Assembly (NCBI GenBank): GCA_019828545.1
Contig: JACVRA010000095.1
Coordinates: forward strand, 685,305 to 749,304
Direction: 5' to 3'
DNA: 64,000 bases
DNA from: Paracamarosporium sp. OC-R06-R3
Taxonomy: Eukaryota; Ascomycota; Dothideomycetes; Pleosporales; Didymosphaeriaceae
Shown: positions 1-11,300 of the stretch, piece after piece
How positions within the stretch are numbered: position 1 is the stretch's first letter
Layout: each line of letters opens with the position of its first letter
Notes under the pieces: generated by a model
Seen by the model: the letters and a program-made list of their open reading frames with translations, nothing else
What the model was told of the DNA's origin: nothing
Database searches by the model: none
Translations under genes and position numbers: made by a program

Positions 1-252
1 TTTAACGGCTGTGTGGTGTGTCTGGTGTATAGGTGAGAGAGAGGTTCCAAGGTTTGATTCAAGTCCGTTGACTGTGGGCCGCCACTGCCCAACTCAGCCC
101 TACACACAATAGGCTAGCGTGGCGCGTAACTTTTCTGGCAACAATGTCATCACCGGTCGAGTCGCCGCAATTACCACACACACATTCACACGCCATGGCC
201 CAGTGAAGCGTCGCGCAGTCCTTACCGCACGCTGCCATCTACCGCATTCCTG

Positions 253-1041
253 ATGAAAGTCATCCTAGGTCTACTTAGCCGCCTCCAGCCGAAGACGTTC
301 AAAATCAGCTACTCTCCTGAGTACAAGACGTTTCTCCCGCACCATGCCGCGAGCGACCCGCAGCACCCGCAGTACATCCTGCGCAAACGTGAGATGAAAG
401 CGCGCAAGCGAGAGGGTCTCTGGTGGTCTGTCACGTCCGGCATTGACCTCTCCAAGTCTGGGGTTGTACGCACGTGGTGCAGGAGGCGGCTGCGCAATGC
501 CTTTATTGAGGGCTTGAAGGATCAGGGTTTTGACGAGTACGGGAGACTTGTCAACGCTGGTGTCTTGATGCGCGAACACACACAATTTGAACGTATCTTG
601 GAGCGGCAGAAGGACTTCGCCTTGACGGGGAGCGTGAGAATGCACATCGTTCCTGCATTGGTCGCGACGAAATATGCGGATGTGCGGAGAGAAACGAGCG
701 CTATCGTCAACATTTTACTAGAAGGTGTCAAAGCTGATTTCTTCTTATTACATCACTCTGTTTCCTCAAAGCCGACCAAATCGCAACCAGAGACTCTATC
801 GCCGTACATAACCCCTTCGCAGTCGAAATCGCGAGCACAGAAGAAGCCACTGTTGCAAGCAACATCGCATCCCCTGTCGAAACCACGTTCGCAATGGCAA
901 ACATCGTCACAAACAGCAAAACGACCGCAAACGAAAACACTTTCATCGAGAACGCGGCACCAATCGACCCCTTCGACCCATAAATCACAAGAGAACTTCA
1001 GAAGTCGCAAGATTCAGCGGCCAGACGGCAACTTGAAGTAA
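253..1041 (+). CDS. hypothetical protein, basic, single exon
   Basis: Uninterrupted frame of 262 residues. The first 160 or so residues look like a folded, conserved-type region rich in Arg, Lys and Trp (for example REGLWWSV near residue 54, then RTWCRRRLRNAF). The last 90 residues are low-complexity Ser/Thr/Lys/Gln, probably disordered. I do not recognise a named domain. The N-terminal part resembles short uncharacterised fungal proteins, but I cannot name the family. The Ser/Lys-rich tail could instead be read-through past a missed splice site, so the 3' end is the weakest part of the model. Confidence 0.5.
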   Translation: MKVILGLLSRLQPKTFKISYSPEYKTFLPHHAASDPQHPQYILRKREMKARKREGLWWSVTSGIDLSKSGVVRTWCRRRLRNAFIEGLKDQGFDEYGRLVNAGVLMREHTQFERILERQKDFALTGSVRMHIVPALVATKYADVRRETSAIVNILLEGVKADFFLLHHSVSSKPTKSQPETLSPYITPSQSKSRAQKKPLLQATSHPLSKPRSQWQTSSQTAKRPQTKTLSSRTRHQSTPSTHKSQENFRSRKIQRPDGNLK

Positions 1042-1492
1042 CCAAAATGTTGTTTAGACAAATGAGCAGTAATACCAGTGACACAACGAGAGAAGCTGTG
1101 AAAGATGGATTAGCTGACAGCCCACTTGGACATACAATACAAAGCTTCTGGTCGATCAGGCATGTAGCAACTGTCACGTTGGCAAACTATATGTTGGAGG
1201 TGCCGTCCCTTTGAAATCGATCTTATCAAGTAATCGTAGCCCATCACTCCAATATCATTCCCAGGCAATGCCTTTGAGAATCCAAAACAGAGCATCCATC
1301 TTGGGTTTATACTAATGAAGCTTTGCGTCCAAATAGCTCGGAAGAGGAGGGGGTAAATTTCTATTTATGAAGAGTATATAAGCTATAGCTTGAATTGAAC
1401 GGAATGCTCGAAGACTCTCTGGTTCCTTGCTGGTACATAACGCTCAGCGTGTACTCTCGTGCTTAAATTCAATGTTCTTATGAAGTATCCCT
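1042..1492. other. intergenic, convergent gene ends
   Basis: Spacer between the 3' ends of the hypothetical gene and the methyltransferase gene. It is AT-richer than the flanking coding DNA. I see no open frame worth calling. Confidence 0.6.
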
Positions 1493-2484
1493 TCACAGTT
1501 CAGACTTCGCTTCGACTGGTCTCCTTCCTCTAGCAAATAAAATCGTCCGCCACAGCTTCTGGCCACCAAATTCCATGTACACCCGCTTGTCCATGGTCAC
1601 AACATCCACATCGACCAGCCCTGCTTCGGTGAAGAATTTTTTCACGCCTTCGATGGTAAAGCTAGGGACGACAACCGAAGCGGCCATCTTCTCACGATCC
1701 CAGCCGGGCTCATCTTCTACCTTTGCACCTCCGTGATGGTGCTGGCCGGACTCCTTGCCATGCTTGTGCCCGTGCCCGTGCCCGTGTCCATGATGGTGAT
1801 GTACCGCCCAAGTGCTCTCTGTTCCCTCGATTGGCGCACCGTGTTCATCAGCCTTTAGGTCACCGCCTTCTAGAAAGTCATTGATCATGAGCACTCCGCC
1901 GGGCCTGAGTCTCTCTTTCAAGCATTTCGCAGCATGCACCACATCCTCGAAATGATGAAATGCGAAGCTCGCGGTCGCAAGATCGAACCCATCCCACTCA
2001 GCACCGATAGGAGAAGGATTTTCTTTGTCGAACAAGTCACCAACAACGGCATTAATAGTGGTAGGGGACAAGCCGGCCGTGCGCGCACGGGCGTTGTATG
2101 ATGCTACCATGTTGGGTGACACGTCGATCCCGCGAGTTTCTGTGACATAGGGGCCGAAGACCTGTTTGCGTTGGTTTGCGTTCTTGAACCGTTTTCCCTA
2201 GTGAACAAGAGAACGTACCCGTGACATGAGACCTGTACCGCAAGCGTAATCTAGCTGCCGTACGCTTTGAACATCAGAGTTCGATCCCACATTGGCAAAG
2301 GGTATTCCAACCCAGTCGAGCTGATCACGCAGGTGATCGGTGACTTGTTGGTTGACTTTGGCGAAGAAGGGTTTGCTGTCATATGTTTCGGTGATGGAAC
2401 TATATGATATCAGGTATTTGGACGCAAGACCATTTGGTCGCACACTTACTCAAAGTATTTGCGATTGGCTGCTGCGTTCGACAT
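1493..2484 (-). CDS. class I SAM-dependent methyltransferase with His/Gly-rich insert
   Basis: Three exons: 2484-2450, 2399-2219 and 2161-1493, giving 294 residues; both introns are GT-AG (50 and 57 nt). SAM-binding motif I is DYACGTG at residues 62-68. FDLATASFAFHHF and a later RPGGVLMINDF follow the UbiE/type-11 methyltransferase pattern. The intron 2 junction restores SRVFGPYVTETRGIDVSPNM, which links motif I to motif II. A stretch at about residues 193-215 has 12 His alternating with Gly and ends in three His. That is not part of the methyltransferase fold and looks like a metal-binding loop. The substrate is unknown. Fold assignment is secure; the specific role is not. Confidence 0.85.
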
Positions 2485-3016
2485 GTCTGTGAGGGGTTTG
2501 TGGACACGCGGAGATTTGTTACTAAGAGAATAGTAAATAGTTTAGTGGAGAAATATATTTGGTACTGCTTGCTGCTATGAAATGATTGTTGCTGCGCGCT
2601 ACGAGATTATATATACAATGCGGCCACTTGGTGGTAGTGGGATGTCGCCGAGCCATTCGCATCGGAGACTTTAGACCAAGTCCTCATTGGCTGAGTCACT
2701 ATAACTAGCCCCACTGACCAGAAGTGCTTCTGTATGTGGATACGGATCAGTCAGCAGGGGGACGATAGTCTCCGTAGAAACTATGCGCAGCTTACACAGA
2801 AGCGTCGAGTGATAGAAGTGGACAATGCTCGGTGACTTTACACATTGAGTCACAGTGGAAAACGAGAGGGATGGAGATATCTTTACAATTTATAGAATTG
2901 TCGCGCGATCTACATGAGGATTGTATATCTAGTACTACGTACCCATGCATAGTTGAGCCGAGTGGCACGCTGTGCGGTGTAAGAAGTTGGGGCGTTGATC
3001 GTTGTTCTTGTTTTCT
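2485..3016. other. intergenic region
   Basis: Upstream of the methyltransferase start and downstream of the TYW3 stop codon. Short frames on both strands lack coding character. No repeat or RNA gene seen. Confidence 0.5.
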
Positions 3017-3970
3017 TTAATCAAACATGCCGTTCAAATCACTGTCAATAGTTCGGCTCGATGTTATATTCGCGGTGTCAGACTCATTTTGAACTCTCAA
3101 GGCCTGCTGCCGTGCAAGCCCCTCTTCCCTCTTCCGCTGTTTTCTTGCTTCAGTGTCCTCCCATACGGGCACAGCATCAATAGACTGCGGTTGGTACTGC
3201 TGGATCAAGGCTGTCCTAAACCGTGCGATCCTTTCTGTGTTGATTTGAAAGCGTCTGTTCGCTACATTCACCATTGTCTGGAGATATTCAGCGTCCACAA
3301 GCGCCGTGTTCTCCCCGGAACTGTTGTGATACCCAATAATCGAATCGTAAGAATAGCCTGTCGACCGTACAGCCACCATTGGATTAAGCTCTCCATTCTT
3401 TGCTGGGGTCAAGCTTACGGCTCCACTTTCTCTGAATCCGGCGCTGAGGGCGGCAGTGAGGACGCGTTGGCAGTCCTCCAGAGATGCTGTCAGGATATGT
3501 AGAATCTGATTTCATCAGCACCATCCTCCGATCGTGTTGTTGAGTCTTACCATAGGTTCAAACTTCATATGAATGTACCTGCACGCGGGATTGGCTGTTT
3601 CAACAGAATTTCCACCCCTTTTCAGACCGAAGGCAGCCATGAAATCTGAAGTTCCTCCTTCAGGTATCAAGACAGGCTCATGAGATATGTAAAGCCACTG
3701 GCCTCCGCCTCCTTTTCCCCCGGGTCCTGCGGGTGAGCCATCCTCAGGTTTGGCTCCATCAGTATCGATTTTGCGACCCTCGAGAAAAACACTTAATCGC
3801 CCAGAACAGCTGCTTGTTGTGACTAGTCCGTCAAGGACGTTAATATCTTCGATCAAGGCGCGTATTGGCGCGTCTACAGAACCTTTGGGCGACAGGTCCT
3901 GGTACTCCTCATCCGGGGCGGCAAGCTGGTCCAGAATTTTCTGCTTACGAGCCTGAAACCGGCCCAACAT
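3017..3970 (-). CDS. TYW3: tRNA wybutosine-synthesizing protein 3 (TYW3)
   Basis: Two exons, 3970-3551 and 3505-3017, separated by a 45-nt GT-AG intron; 302 residues. TYW3 is the SAM-dependent N4-methylase in the pathway that makes wybutosine at position 37 of phenylalanine tRNA in the cytosol. The family hallmark SSCSGR is at residues 53-58. It is followed by the conserved block around WLYISHEP and, across the exon junction, the segment FEPMILHILTASLEDCQ and the motif AGFRESGAVSL. The C-terminal third is charged and helical. It is divergent from the DUF2461 gene, with about 210 bp between start codons. Confidence 0.93.
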
Positions 3971-4183
3971 AACGGCAGTGAATATATTGGAATCGGTTCA
4001 ACAGGCACTCCGACGCCGCCAGGATGGAAAAGATACGGAAGGTTTCCTTGACGGACCGTGCCTTCTTTTTTTGGATGTAGACAACGTCACAGTGGTGGCC
4101 CGTGCGGGAAACGCGTCTTCCACGATCAGGACACGAACTTAACAACACAGCCGAACAGCTACATTCAAACAGGAACACTCGAA

Positions 4184-7100
4184 ATGCCGCGGAAGTCGAC
4201 CAAGCCCGCTGCGTCTGCGGCCTCTCGGGGCTCCTCGAAGCGTGCTGCACCGGCGACACCAAGCCGCCAGTCTAAAAGAGCAAAGTCAACGACCAAGAAG
4301 TCCTATGTGGAGCCAGACTCAGATGGTGATTCGGAGCTGCCGAGTGCATTGCCATCTGACGAAGATGCTGCAGTGCAGTCTGACTATGAAAACGAGAGCG
4401 CTGCAGATCCATCCTCCGAGTCCGATCTTGAAGGCGACAGCGAAGAAGATAGCAATGTCGCTAAGGCGACCCCAAGAGGCCGTCCTACCAAGAGAACCAC
4501 GATTCCGGTGCACAAGAAGAAAGTTGGAGACGAAGAACTGTGGAAGTCTGGAGCAAAGCTAGAACTTGGTACCCAGGTGATCATCAAGAAGCCAAAGGCG
4601 CGCGAAGCGGGTGACACTCCTTACACGGACGATGCCATCCATCCGAACACCATGTTGTTCCTTAGCGATCTAGCCGCCAATAATGACCGCCAATGGCTGA
4701 AAGGTGAGTCAGCTGCGATTTCATGCACAGTAACGTTCTGTGTGCCCACACTGGAAACTTCAATTGCACCCTACACGAACAACGCTAAGTCTGGCGTAGC
4801 ACACGACGCCGACTATCGAACATCGCTTCAAGACTTTACGACATTCCTCGAAAGCCTCTCGGAGAAGGTAATTGAAGCTGACGAAACCGTTCCCGAATTG
4901 CCCATCAAAGATATTGTAAGCTATCTTGAAATTATTTACACCCCGAAAACGTATACTGAGATTCTAAGATTTTTCGTATATATCGAGGTGAGCACCATGC
5001 AAGGAATCTAGCTTGGGCTTTAGGTCTAAAATCTTCAGATGTCAGATTTTCAAAAGATCAGACCCCGTACAAGGTAGGCAGCGCCTTACAGCAAGCATAC
5101 TGTGTGACGTTTCGAGGAGCTAATGCATGTTTTAGACGCATTTCTCTGCAGCATGGAGCCGGTGAGTCGAAAGCCTAGAGAGGCCACGAGGACCGCCTAG
5201 CTTCCTCGTTTACGAATACCGTTTCGCTGCCATGTGCGCCACTTGCTAATGCTGTGTAGCACGGGACGAAAAGGACCATATGCGGCTTACTATGTTCAGA
5301 TCGAACCCAATGGTTCTAGCTTTGTTGGTAAGTGCTGCATCCTTTCCTTGCGTTTCTTCTGCGGGACAACTCTTCTGCTGTCCATGTGATACTCTGCAAC
5401 ACATGGCGGAATACGATTACGACGCATCCACTACAACGTTCAGCCCGTCGTCAATACGAGTACGACCACCGGTCGAAACATACACAAGCTTAGGATGTTC
5501 CAAGTCCGATGCTACGTGCCGTTACACACTCAAGGCAACCGTGGCCTCGTCCACGTCTTCTTGGTGAAATCCGCTTACGGCTATCCTACGTGCTAAATGT
5601 GGGTTAAATCCTAAGCAAATCGCCAGGCGCGCGGTTAGCCCACAACACTCAGACATAATCCTCCTTTATGTCCGTTGAATAATTATTGGGTGTGTAAGCT
5701 AGCGTTGATGGCGTTCGATTTATCGCTTCAAAGCCCAAAACCACGGTCACCAGCAAATATAGTATCCATGTTCCGGTACCCGTGCTTCTTTGGAGCATCC
5801 ACCACGGCAGGCCGCGAGCATGCCTAGTCTTCCTTCGAGAGTAGCGAATAGCATTCTCCTCAACTCTACAAGAAAGGGCGTGCTTCCAATAGGACTGCAG
5901 TCAAACAACCTAGACCACCTTCGCGTCGAGCGTTGTACCAACCCGAATGATTATTCAAAGCCAAGTCCACCAAACAGACGTGCAGAGTCATCACACCTGA
6001 TCATTCAACGTCACAGTTCGAAAACACGCCATGAAGGCTGTGATGGAGGGGCACTGTTGTATGTGCGTGTCTTTGCATTTCGTCTGGCGGCATCGACTCG
6101 GCAAAATTCGCGGACAGTAGCTTTCGGGACACCCGCAATTCGAACATGAGGCCTGAGCATAATCGAAAAGGGTCAGCTCATTCTAGAAGCCGCGCGATCG
6201 AAGACTCGTGCCTCACATTACGTCCGCGAAAGGGAAGCTTTAGAGTGGCAAACTCTCAATGCCACGATACAACGACCAAAGGCTTCCACCGCGATTGGTG
6301 ACGAGATGATCATCATGGCCTGGCAGACGTTTGTGCCTACTGGCCTGGCTCAAAGTGCTTTTGTGGAACTCCAACCGTCCTCAGAAAGCGCTTCCATTCA
6401 CGCCTCTAGGGACGATTGCCGACAAGCGGACGAGCTCTCTCGTTATATCTCTACGGGCCAAATTCTCCAAGATGTCCTAGATGCTTGTATTGCGGTATGA
6501 CCGTCGTAGGGGTCTTTTGACTGCGAGCAGTCGTGCGGGAGTGTGCGGCTCGTTCGAATTCGCCGTCACCAGGACGCTGCAAGAACAAGTGGACGCCCAG
6601 ATGTAACGGGGAGCCATTGCCAATCTGGATGGAAGGAATCGAGTGAATAGTTTTACGGACGGTTCGCTGACGATTCGTAGGGGGCGGGCTGTGGATGCCT
6701 GAAGCCCGCGCTCTGAGCGCGTTGCGTCAGGACATCGATCAGAAGCCACACAAGATCAAACGCGTGTTGACAGATGCGGGCATTCGAAGATCGTTCTTCG
6801 GTGGAATTCCTAATGATGAGAAGAAAGCCATAAAGGCATTCACGAATCAGTCAAGCAATCGATCGAACGCTCTCAAGAAGCATCCCAAGGTGAGTAAAAT
6901 TTCTCTCAAATGAGCAAGGCGAGTGAAGGCTGTCGCGTCGGGTGATGTTCACTGCGTCGTAAACCATGGAGAGGCCGTCAAGAGTACCAGATGGTGTTCA
7001 CGGAAGACGACCTCACGAAATCATTGCGCGGTGAATTCAGACGGACGACAGTCGATTGCTCGCTACCAAACTCTGAACCCGCACCAGTCGCCCAATTCTG

Positions 7101-8333
7101 GCCTACGAGGATTTCCCACCTGGGGAACAAAGAACAGAATACCTCTTCACGTACGCATCTCAACGTGCGTTACTGTAAGATGCACACAATGCACTGGCAA
7201 GCTGCGTGACAGGCCGAAGGGTTCCTGTATAGCCTGACTTTAGGGAGTGCATTCTGGAGTGGCAGCTTACCCTCCCGCCGCCTCCCTTCGGGTTACGGAG
7301 CCCCTCCCCTAAAGTGGCGCACAGTTGCTTTTCCGAGCATCGTCGACAAGTGGCAAATGTGACATGGGCTCGATCGGTCAAGATTGAATGACACTCAGGT
7401 CATGTTTGCGATCGCCCGTGCCGCTTTGTAGCGTCTCCGGCGCCTATGCACGAAAGACTGGATGCCGTATGGTGGTGCATCCTGGCGTTACACGGGCATG
7501 AAAAGTATCCAACATTTTTGGCCCAGTACTAGAGGACTGTGTTCTCAGGGAAAGACTGCCGCGGGCCTTCCGAGATCTCTGCTCGCCTCTTGCCGCTGAC
7601 CAAGACTCATGAATCACGCTGGATGAGTCGCCACGCTAACGATGTTTCGAGGGATATGACACCGATCACAAGGACATTGAGCTACTGAGACTCCGAAACT
7701 TCACACTCGGTACCAAGCTGTCCGACAAAGAAGTTGTAGGAGCGAACGGGTTGGAGCGAATCGCTGATGTTATCGGATGCATGGTCCCATTTGTAAGTCA
7801 CCCGCCGCGATAGTTTGGCAGTTCAAGGGAGCGGGGGCAGTGGATGAGCTGAACAGAGGAACGCCCTCGTAGACTGTTCACGTGTTGCTCCAGGGCGGCG
7901 ATGCAGGCGCAGCAGACCAGATGCAGCGTCTGGCTCCTGATGGTTGTATGAGCTGTCATTGCAAAGCACGTCTCTGGGGTAAGACACGACAGGATACGCT
8001 TGCTCATGGCATCCCCTCTGGCCTCGAACCGGCGTAAACGGGTCGAGGGTGAACCATTGAGGCGAAGGGATACCCTCGCTCGAAGCATTGGCACAGGTAG
8101 CCACCGTGTGCGTTGGCACTGCAGCCAACCTGAGCCCGACGGTCGCTGCATGGATACGACCAAAGGTGGGGAAGGAAGGCTCGCTAGTGCTGCGTCTCTG
8201 CCCGTCCCGCACGCAAACTCTATCTAACGTACGGTTGCAGATTACCTACCTCAACAGTGTCGTCATGCCAGACGAGTCGAGCGGGCAGGAGGGTGAGGAT
8301 AGCGCTGATGGCGAGGATGACGGCAACGCTTAA
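4184..8333 (+). CDS. DUF2461 (TIGR02453-type) protein with greatly expanded 3' introns
   Basis: Nine exons: 4184-4703, 4800-4915, 4969-4987, 5039-5073, 5136-5161, 5260-5327, 6681-6889, 7652-7792 and 8241-8333. Together they give 408 residues in one continuous frame with GT-AG introns. Residues 1-150 are acidic and Ser-rich with basic patches (disordered, nuclear-looking). The DUF2461 domain follows from HPNTMLFLSDL and includes the conserved IFRIYRDVRFSKDQTPYKTH segment built from three tiny exons, then GPYAAYYVQIEP, GGLWMPEA and GIPNDEKKA. The tail is acidic. Introns 1-5 are 51-98 nt, but introns 6, 7 and 8 are 1353, 762 and 448 nt, unusual for this genome. The start at 4184 begins the usual basic MPRKSTK leader; an in-frame ATG exists at 4058. 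The molecular function of the family is unknown. Confidence 0.85.
5328..6680 (+). other. intron 6 of the DUF2461 gene (1353 nt)
   Basis: Bounded by a good GTAAGT donor at 5328 and a TTCGTAG acceptor at 6680. It holds short frames on both strands without recognisable domains. No terminal repeats were found by eye. It may be an old insertion that has lost its ends. Confidence 0.7.
6890..7651 (+). other. intron 7 of the DUF2461 gene (762 nt)
   Basis: The GTGAGT donor at 6890 follows the HPK codons and the acceptor precedes GYDTDHKD. The flanking exons rejoin exactly as expected for the family (KGYDTDHKDIELLRLRNF). No recognisable content inside. Confidence 0.7.
7793..8240 (+). other. intron 8 of the DUF2461 gene (448 nt)
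   Basis: GTAAGT donor at 7793 and GGTTGCAG acceptor at 8240. Short overlapping frames on both strands look like composition effects. No recognised content. Confidence 0.7.
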
Positions 8334-11300
8334 GAAGGTTGTATGTCCGCATGCGGCGTAGCAGGTGCCCAACGCTCCAGCGAAGGTTTCACTCGCTCAC
8401 GGTGCAAGGTCGTCGAGACATGGCGGGATTGGTGGAAGCATAACGCAAGCGCCAATAGACGCCTGCAGCCAAGGGCTGGCGTGTCGGCAGTGGCGCGCAC
8501 TGGAGCGTGAAGCGAGGCAATCAAACGAAGTTTTGCATTAGTCCCGCATGAACAGAAAGTCACGGGAGAAGCTAAATCAAGGCCCAAGGATTGCCCAGCT
8601 CGCAGGATGGCGCTTAACAGCGCGGCCAGGGATGCGCGGCGACCGCGAGCACCCCGGCCCTCAGTCCAACACACGGCGGGCCGCGTCCTCTTAGCCGCAG
8701 CCTGGTGCGCTGCCAGCTCGACCGTGTTCGTGAATGGCGCCGTGGGATGCGGGCGCATTTGCTCGCCCTCGCCGTTGCACCGCTCGGCACATGTGTGCCT
8801 TGCCGCCAGCGGCACGTCTTGACGCGATGACATTGCAGGAGCGCTTGGATTGCGTGCGATCGGTCGCGAGTAAAGACCGGCCAGTTCATCCGACGGCGTG
8901 TTCTCCACCGAACCCTTGTCCTGTATGTCACAAGCAGCAAGCCGCGACGGGCCGGGGCCGCAACTCGTTCAGGTGCATGGGTGCAGTCTCTCGCTCAGCG
9001 AAGGCCCACTCCAAAGGTTCATCATCGCAAACGGCTCCTTTCGCCGCGCGGCTGGCCATCGTGTTAACACGTTTCACTTGGTGGTACAGGGAAGCGAAAA
9101 GTGGCACGCTGAACGGGCGCCGTTCCGTCAGCGCTCAGCTGGAGCTGGGCACGACAAGCCAACAGAAGGAAGAACAAGCGCAGCACCGCCCGGTGGCATC
9201 CAAGGTCGCGACAATCCTGGCACATCAGCAGATGAAGGCCGCTTCCCATCCGCCTGCTGCCGTCTGGAACGGCGGTGTGTGGGTGGGTGCCCTAACTCTG
9301 CGCATGGCGCGTCTTGACGTCGTCGCTTTTCGCACACCGATCGCCGAGGCGTCATAATTGCCTGGCGAATCATGTTGGCATAACGGGTCGAATTCACGGC
9401 GAGCTGACCAATCCCAGAAAATGCAGCGCTGGAAATTGGACGTCCCATAAAGTGGCGGCCCGCGTGCCAGAGGTTGGGCATGCCTCGAGATGCCAGATGC
9501 CAGATGCCCTGGCATCGCGCTTAATCGCGGTGGTGCGACGTCTCTTGGGGGCCGTTGGTAGGAAAATATCGCCTTGCTGACGGAGCGGGGAATCCTGTCA
9601 AGGCCGTAAGCACCTTTCGTCCGGCCTCTATGCTGTGCCTCTGTTGTCTCGCGATAGAGTGCGCTACTGCGGGGGATGGACTTCCTTGCAGCCTGCCTGC
9701 GACCTCGCGGCGTGCGACGACTATTGATATATGCGAGACCACGAGAGGGTATGCCAATCGGTCAGACCCTGTCGTTTGGCCAGTTACACGCGCGTCGCTA
9801 GCGGGCGCGGTGGTTGTGGACGGTTGTATCGTGACCGTTTGCGAGGCATGGTGTCGGCGTGTTGGTGGTGGCACAGTCTCGTCCCTCGCACAGCCATGGC
9901 GTGTCGGCCTTGCCTTCCAGGCTTGCTTGAAGCTGCAGGAAGAGACGACGCTGCAATACACTAGGGGCAGGCCGCGGTGCGAGGTTGGACGCAGTCTTGA
10001 GCTTGGCCCCATGCACAGGACCCCAGTCCTTCCCGCCCCTGTGTCGCACAACCGTCGTCAATCTGACTGCTGCTGCGGAGACGGTATTGCTCGCACATCC
10101 ACTATCTGAGCCTCGTGCCGGCCCGTGATCTCGTGCCACCATTTGCAGCAGCGTTTCATGTGCTAGCTCCCGGAGGATTGCGGGCAGAGGAGCCTGTTCA
10201 GGAACGGCGGTGCCGCGTGGGCGGATGTCGACGTCGCCAGCAGTGGCGGAGGCGCGTTGGGCGCTTGATACGGCGCGCTGGGACGCTGGAACGCTTCGGC
10301 CGCACGTTTGCAGGCAGACAAGAGGCGCTGGAGGGCGGCGAGATTGGGATGGGTACACGTACCGGGCGCCGACATGCGACGGGCTAGCGGGAGGCGGCTG
10401 ACGGCTCTTTAGTTGCTGCTTGTGGAAGCGACGCCGGCGGCATGCGCACGCTGCACACAGGGCTGGCTCGTCGGCGTGCGTGTGGCAGTCAATCAAGGCA
10501 CTAGGGCACTAGACGACGCCTGACCGGTGGCCGTGTCCTGTGACCTCGTGACGGTGAGGATTTACCCGTGTCCAGCACGGCTCATGCAAGGAACACAGCA
10601 GGCGAATGGAAATGACGAGAGAGCAGCGTCTTGGGCGGTGCAGGGAGCAGCGTCATTGGCGGCCGAGGCTGGCCAGCAGGACCATCAGCGGGCCGTCAGC
10701 GTGCATCTGGCGCGGCGACGCCATGGTTCGTCGGGCTGGCAGACACGACGAACGAGCACGACGACAAGCACGGCGGCGGCGACGACGACGACGACGACCA
10801 ACGGCTGGGGTTTCATCACATCTGCTGCGTCCCCGCCGATCCCCGCCGATCCCCGCTAGCTGAACCTTCTTGTGGGAGCCGGGCCTAGCAGTCAACGGCG
10901 AGGCGAGGCGACGGCGACGACGTGGAGGCTAGGCCGTGCCCAAGGACAAGCAAGGACGGGCGCGGGCGAATGAGGGCGGCGGCGGGCGGGCTTACCATGG
11001 GAGAGCCATGGGCTAAGCCGGCGCCGGTACCAGGGCCGGGATGCAGCATGTGGGCGGGCGATGTCAGATTGGAGACAGGCAGCAGACGGCGCGGCAGGTT
11101 TTGCAAAGACACGGGCGGCGGGCATGGAACAGGGCAGCTGGGGGAGGTGGGAGCTGCGAACGTTTGCGCCGACAGGAGACGGGCCCCGCTTCGGCGTCGT
11201 GCGGCGCACACCAACACGGGGCCATGGCGGCAGGGCATGGAGCAGGAGCAGGAAAAGGAAATGGACGTGGAAATGACCGCCTGTGCAGCCACGACGGCGC

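Noticed and set aside
4058..5011. Reading the DUF2461 gene as a single 317-codon exon
   Set aside because: The frame beyond 4703 runs through introns; splicing restores the conserved domain exactly through to 8333.
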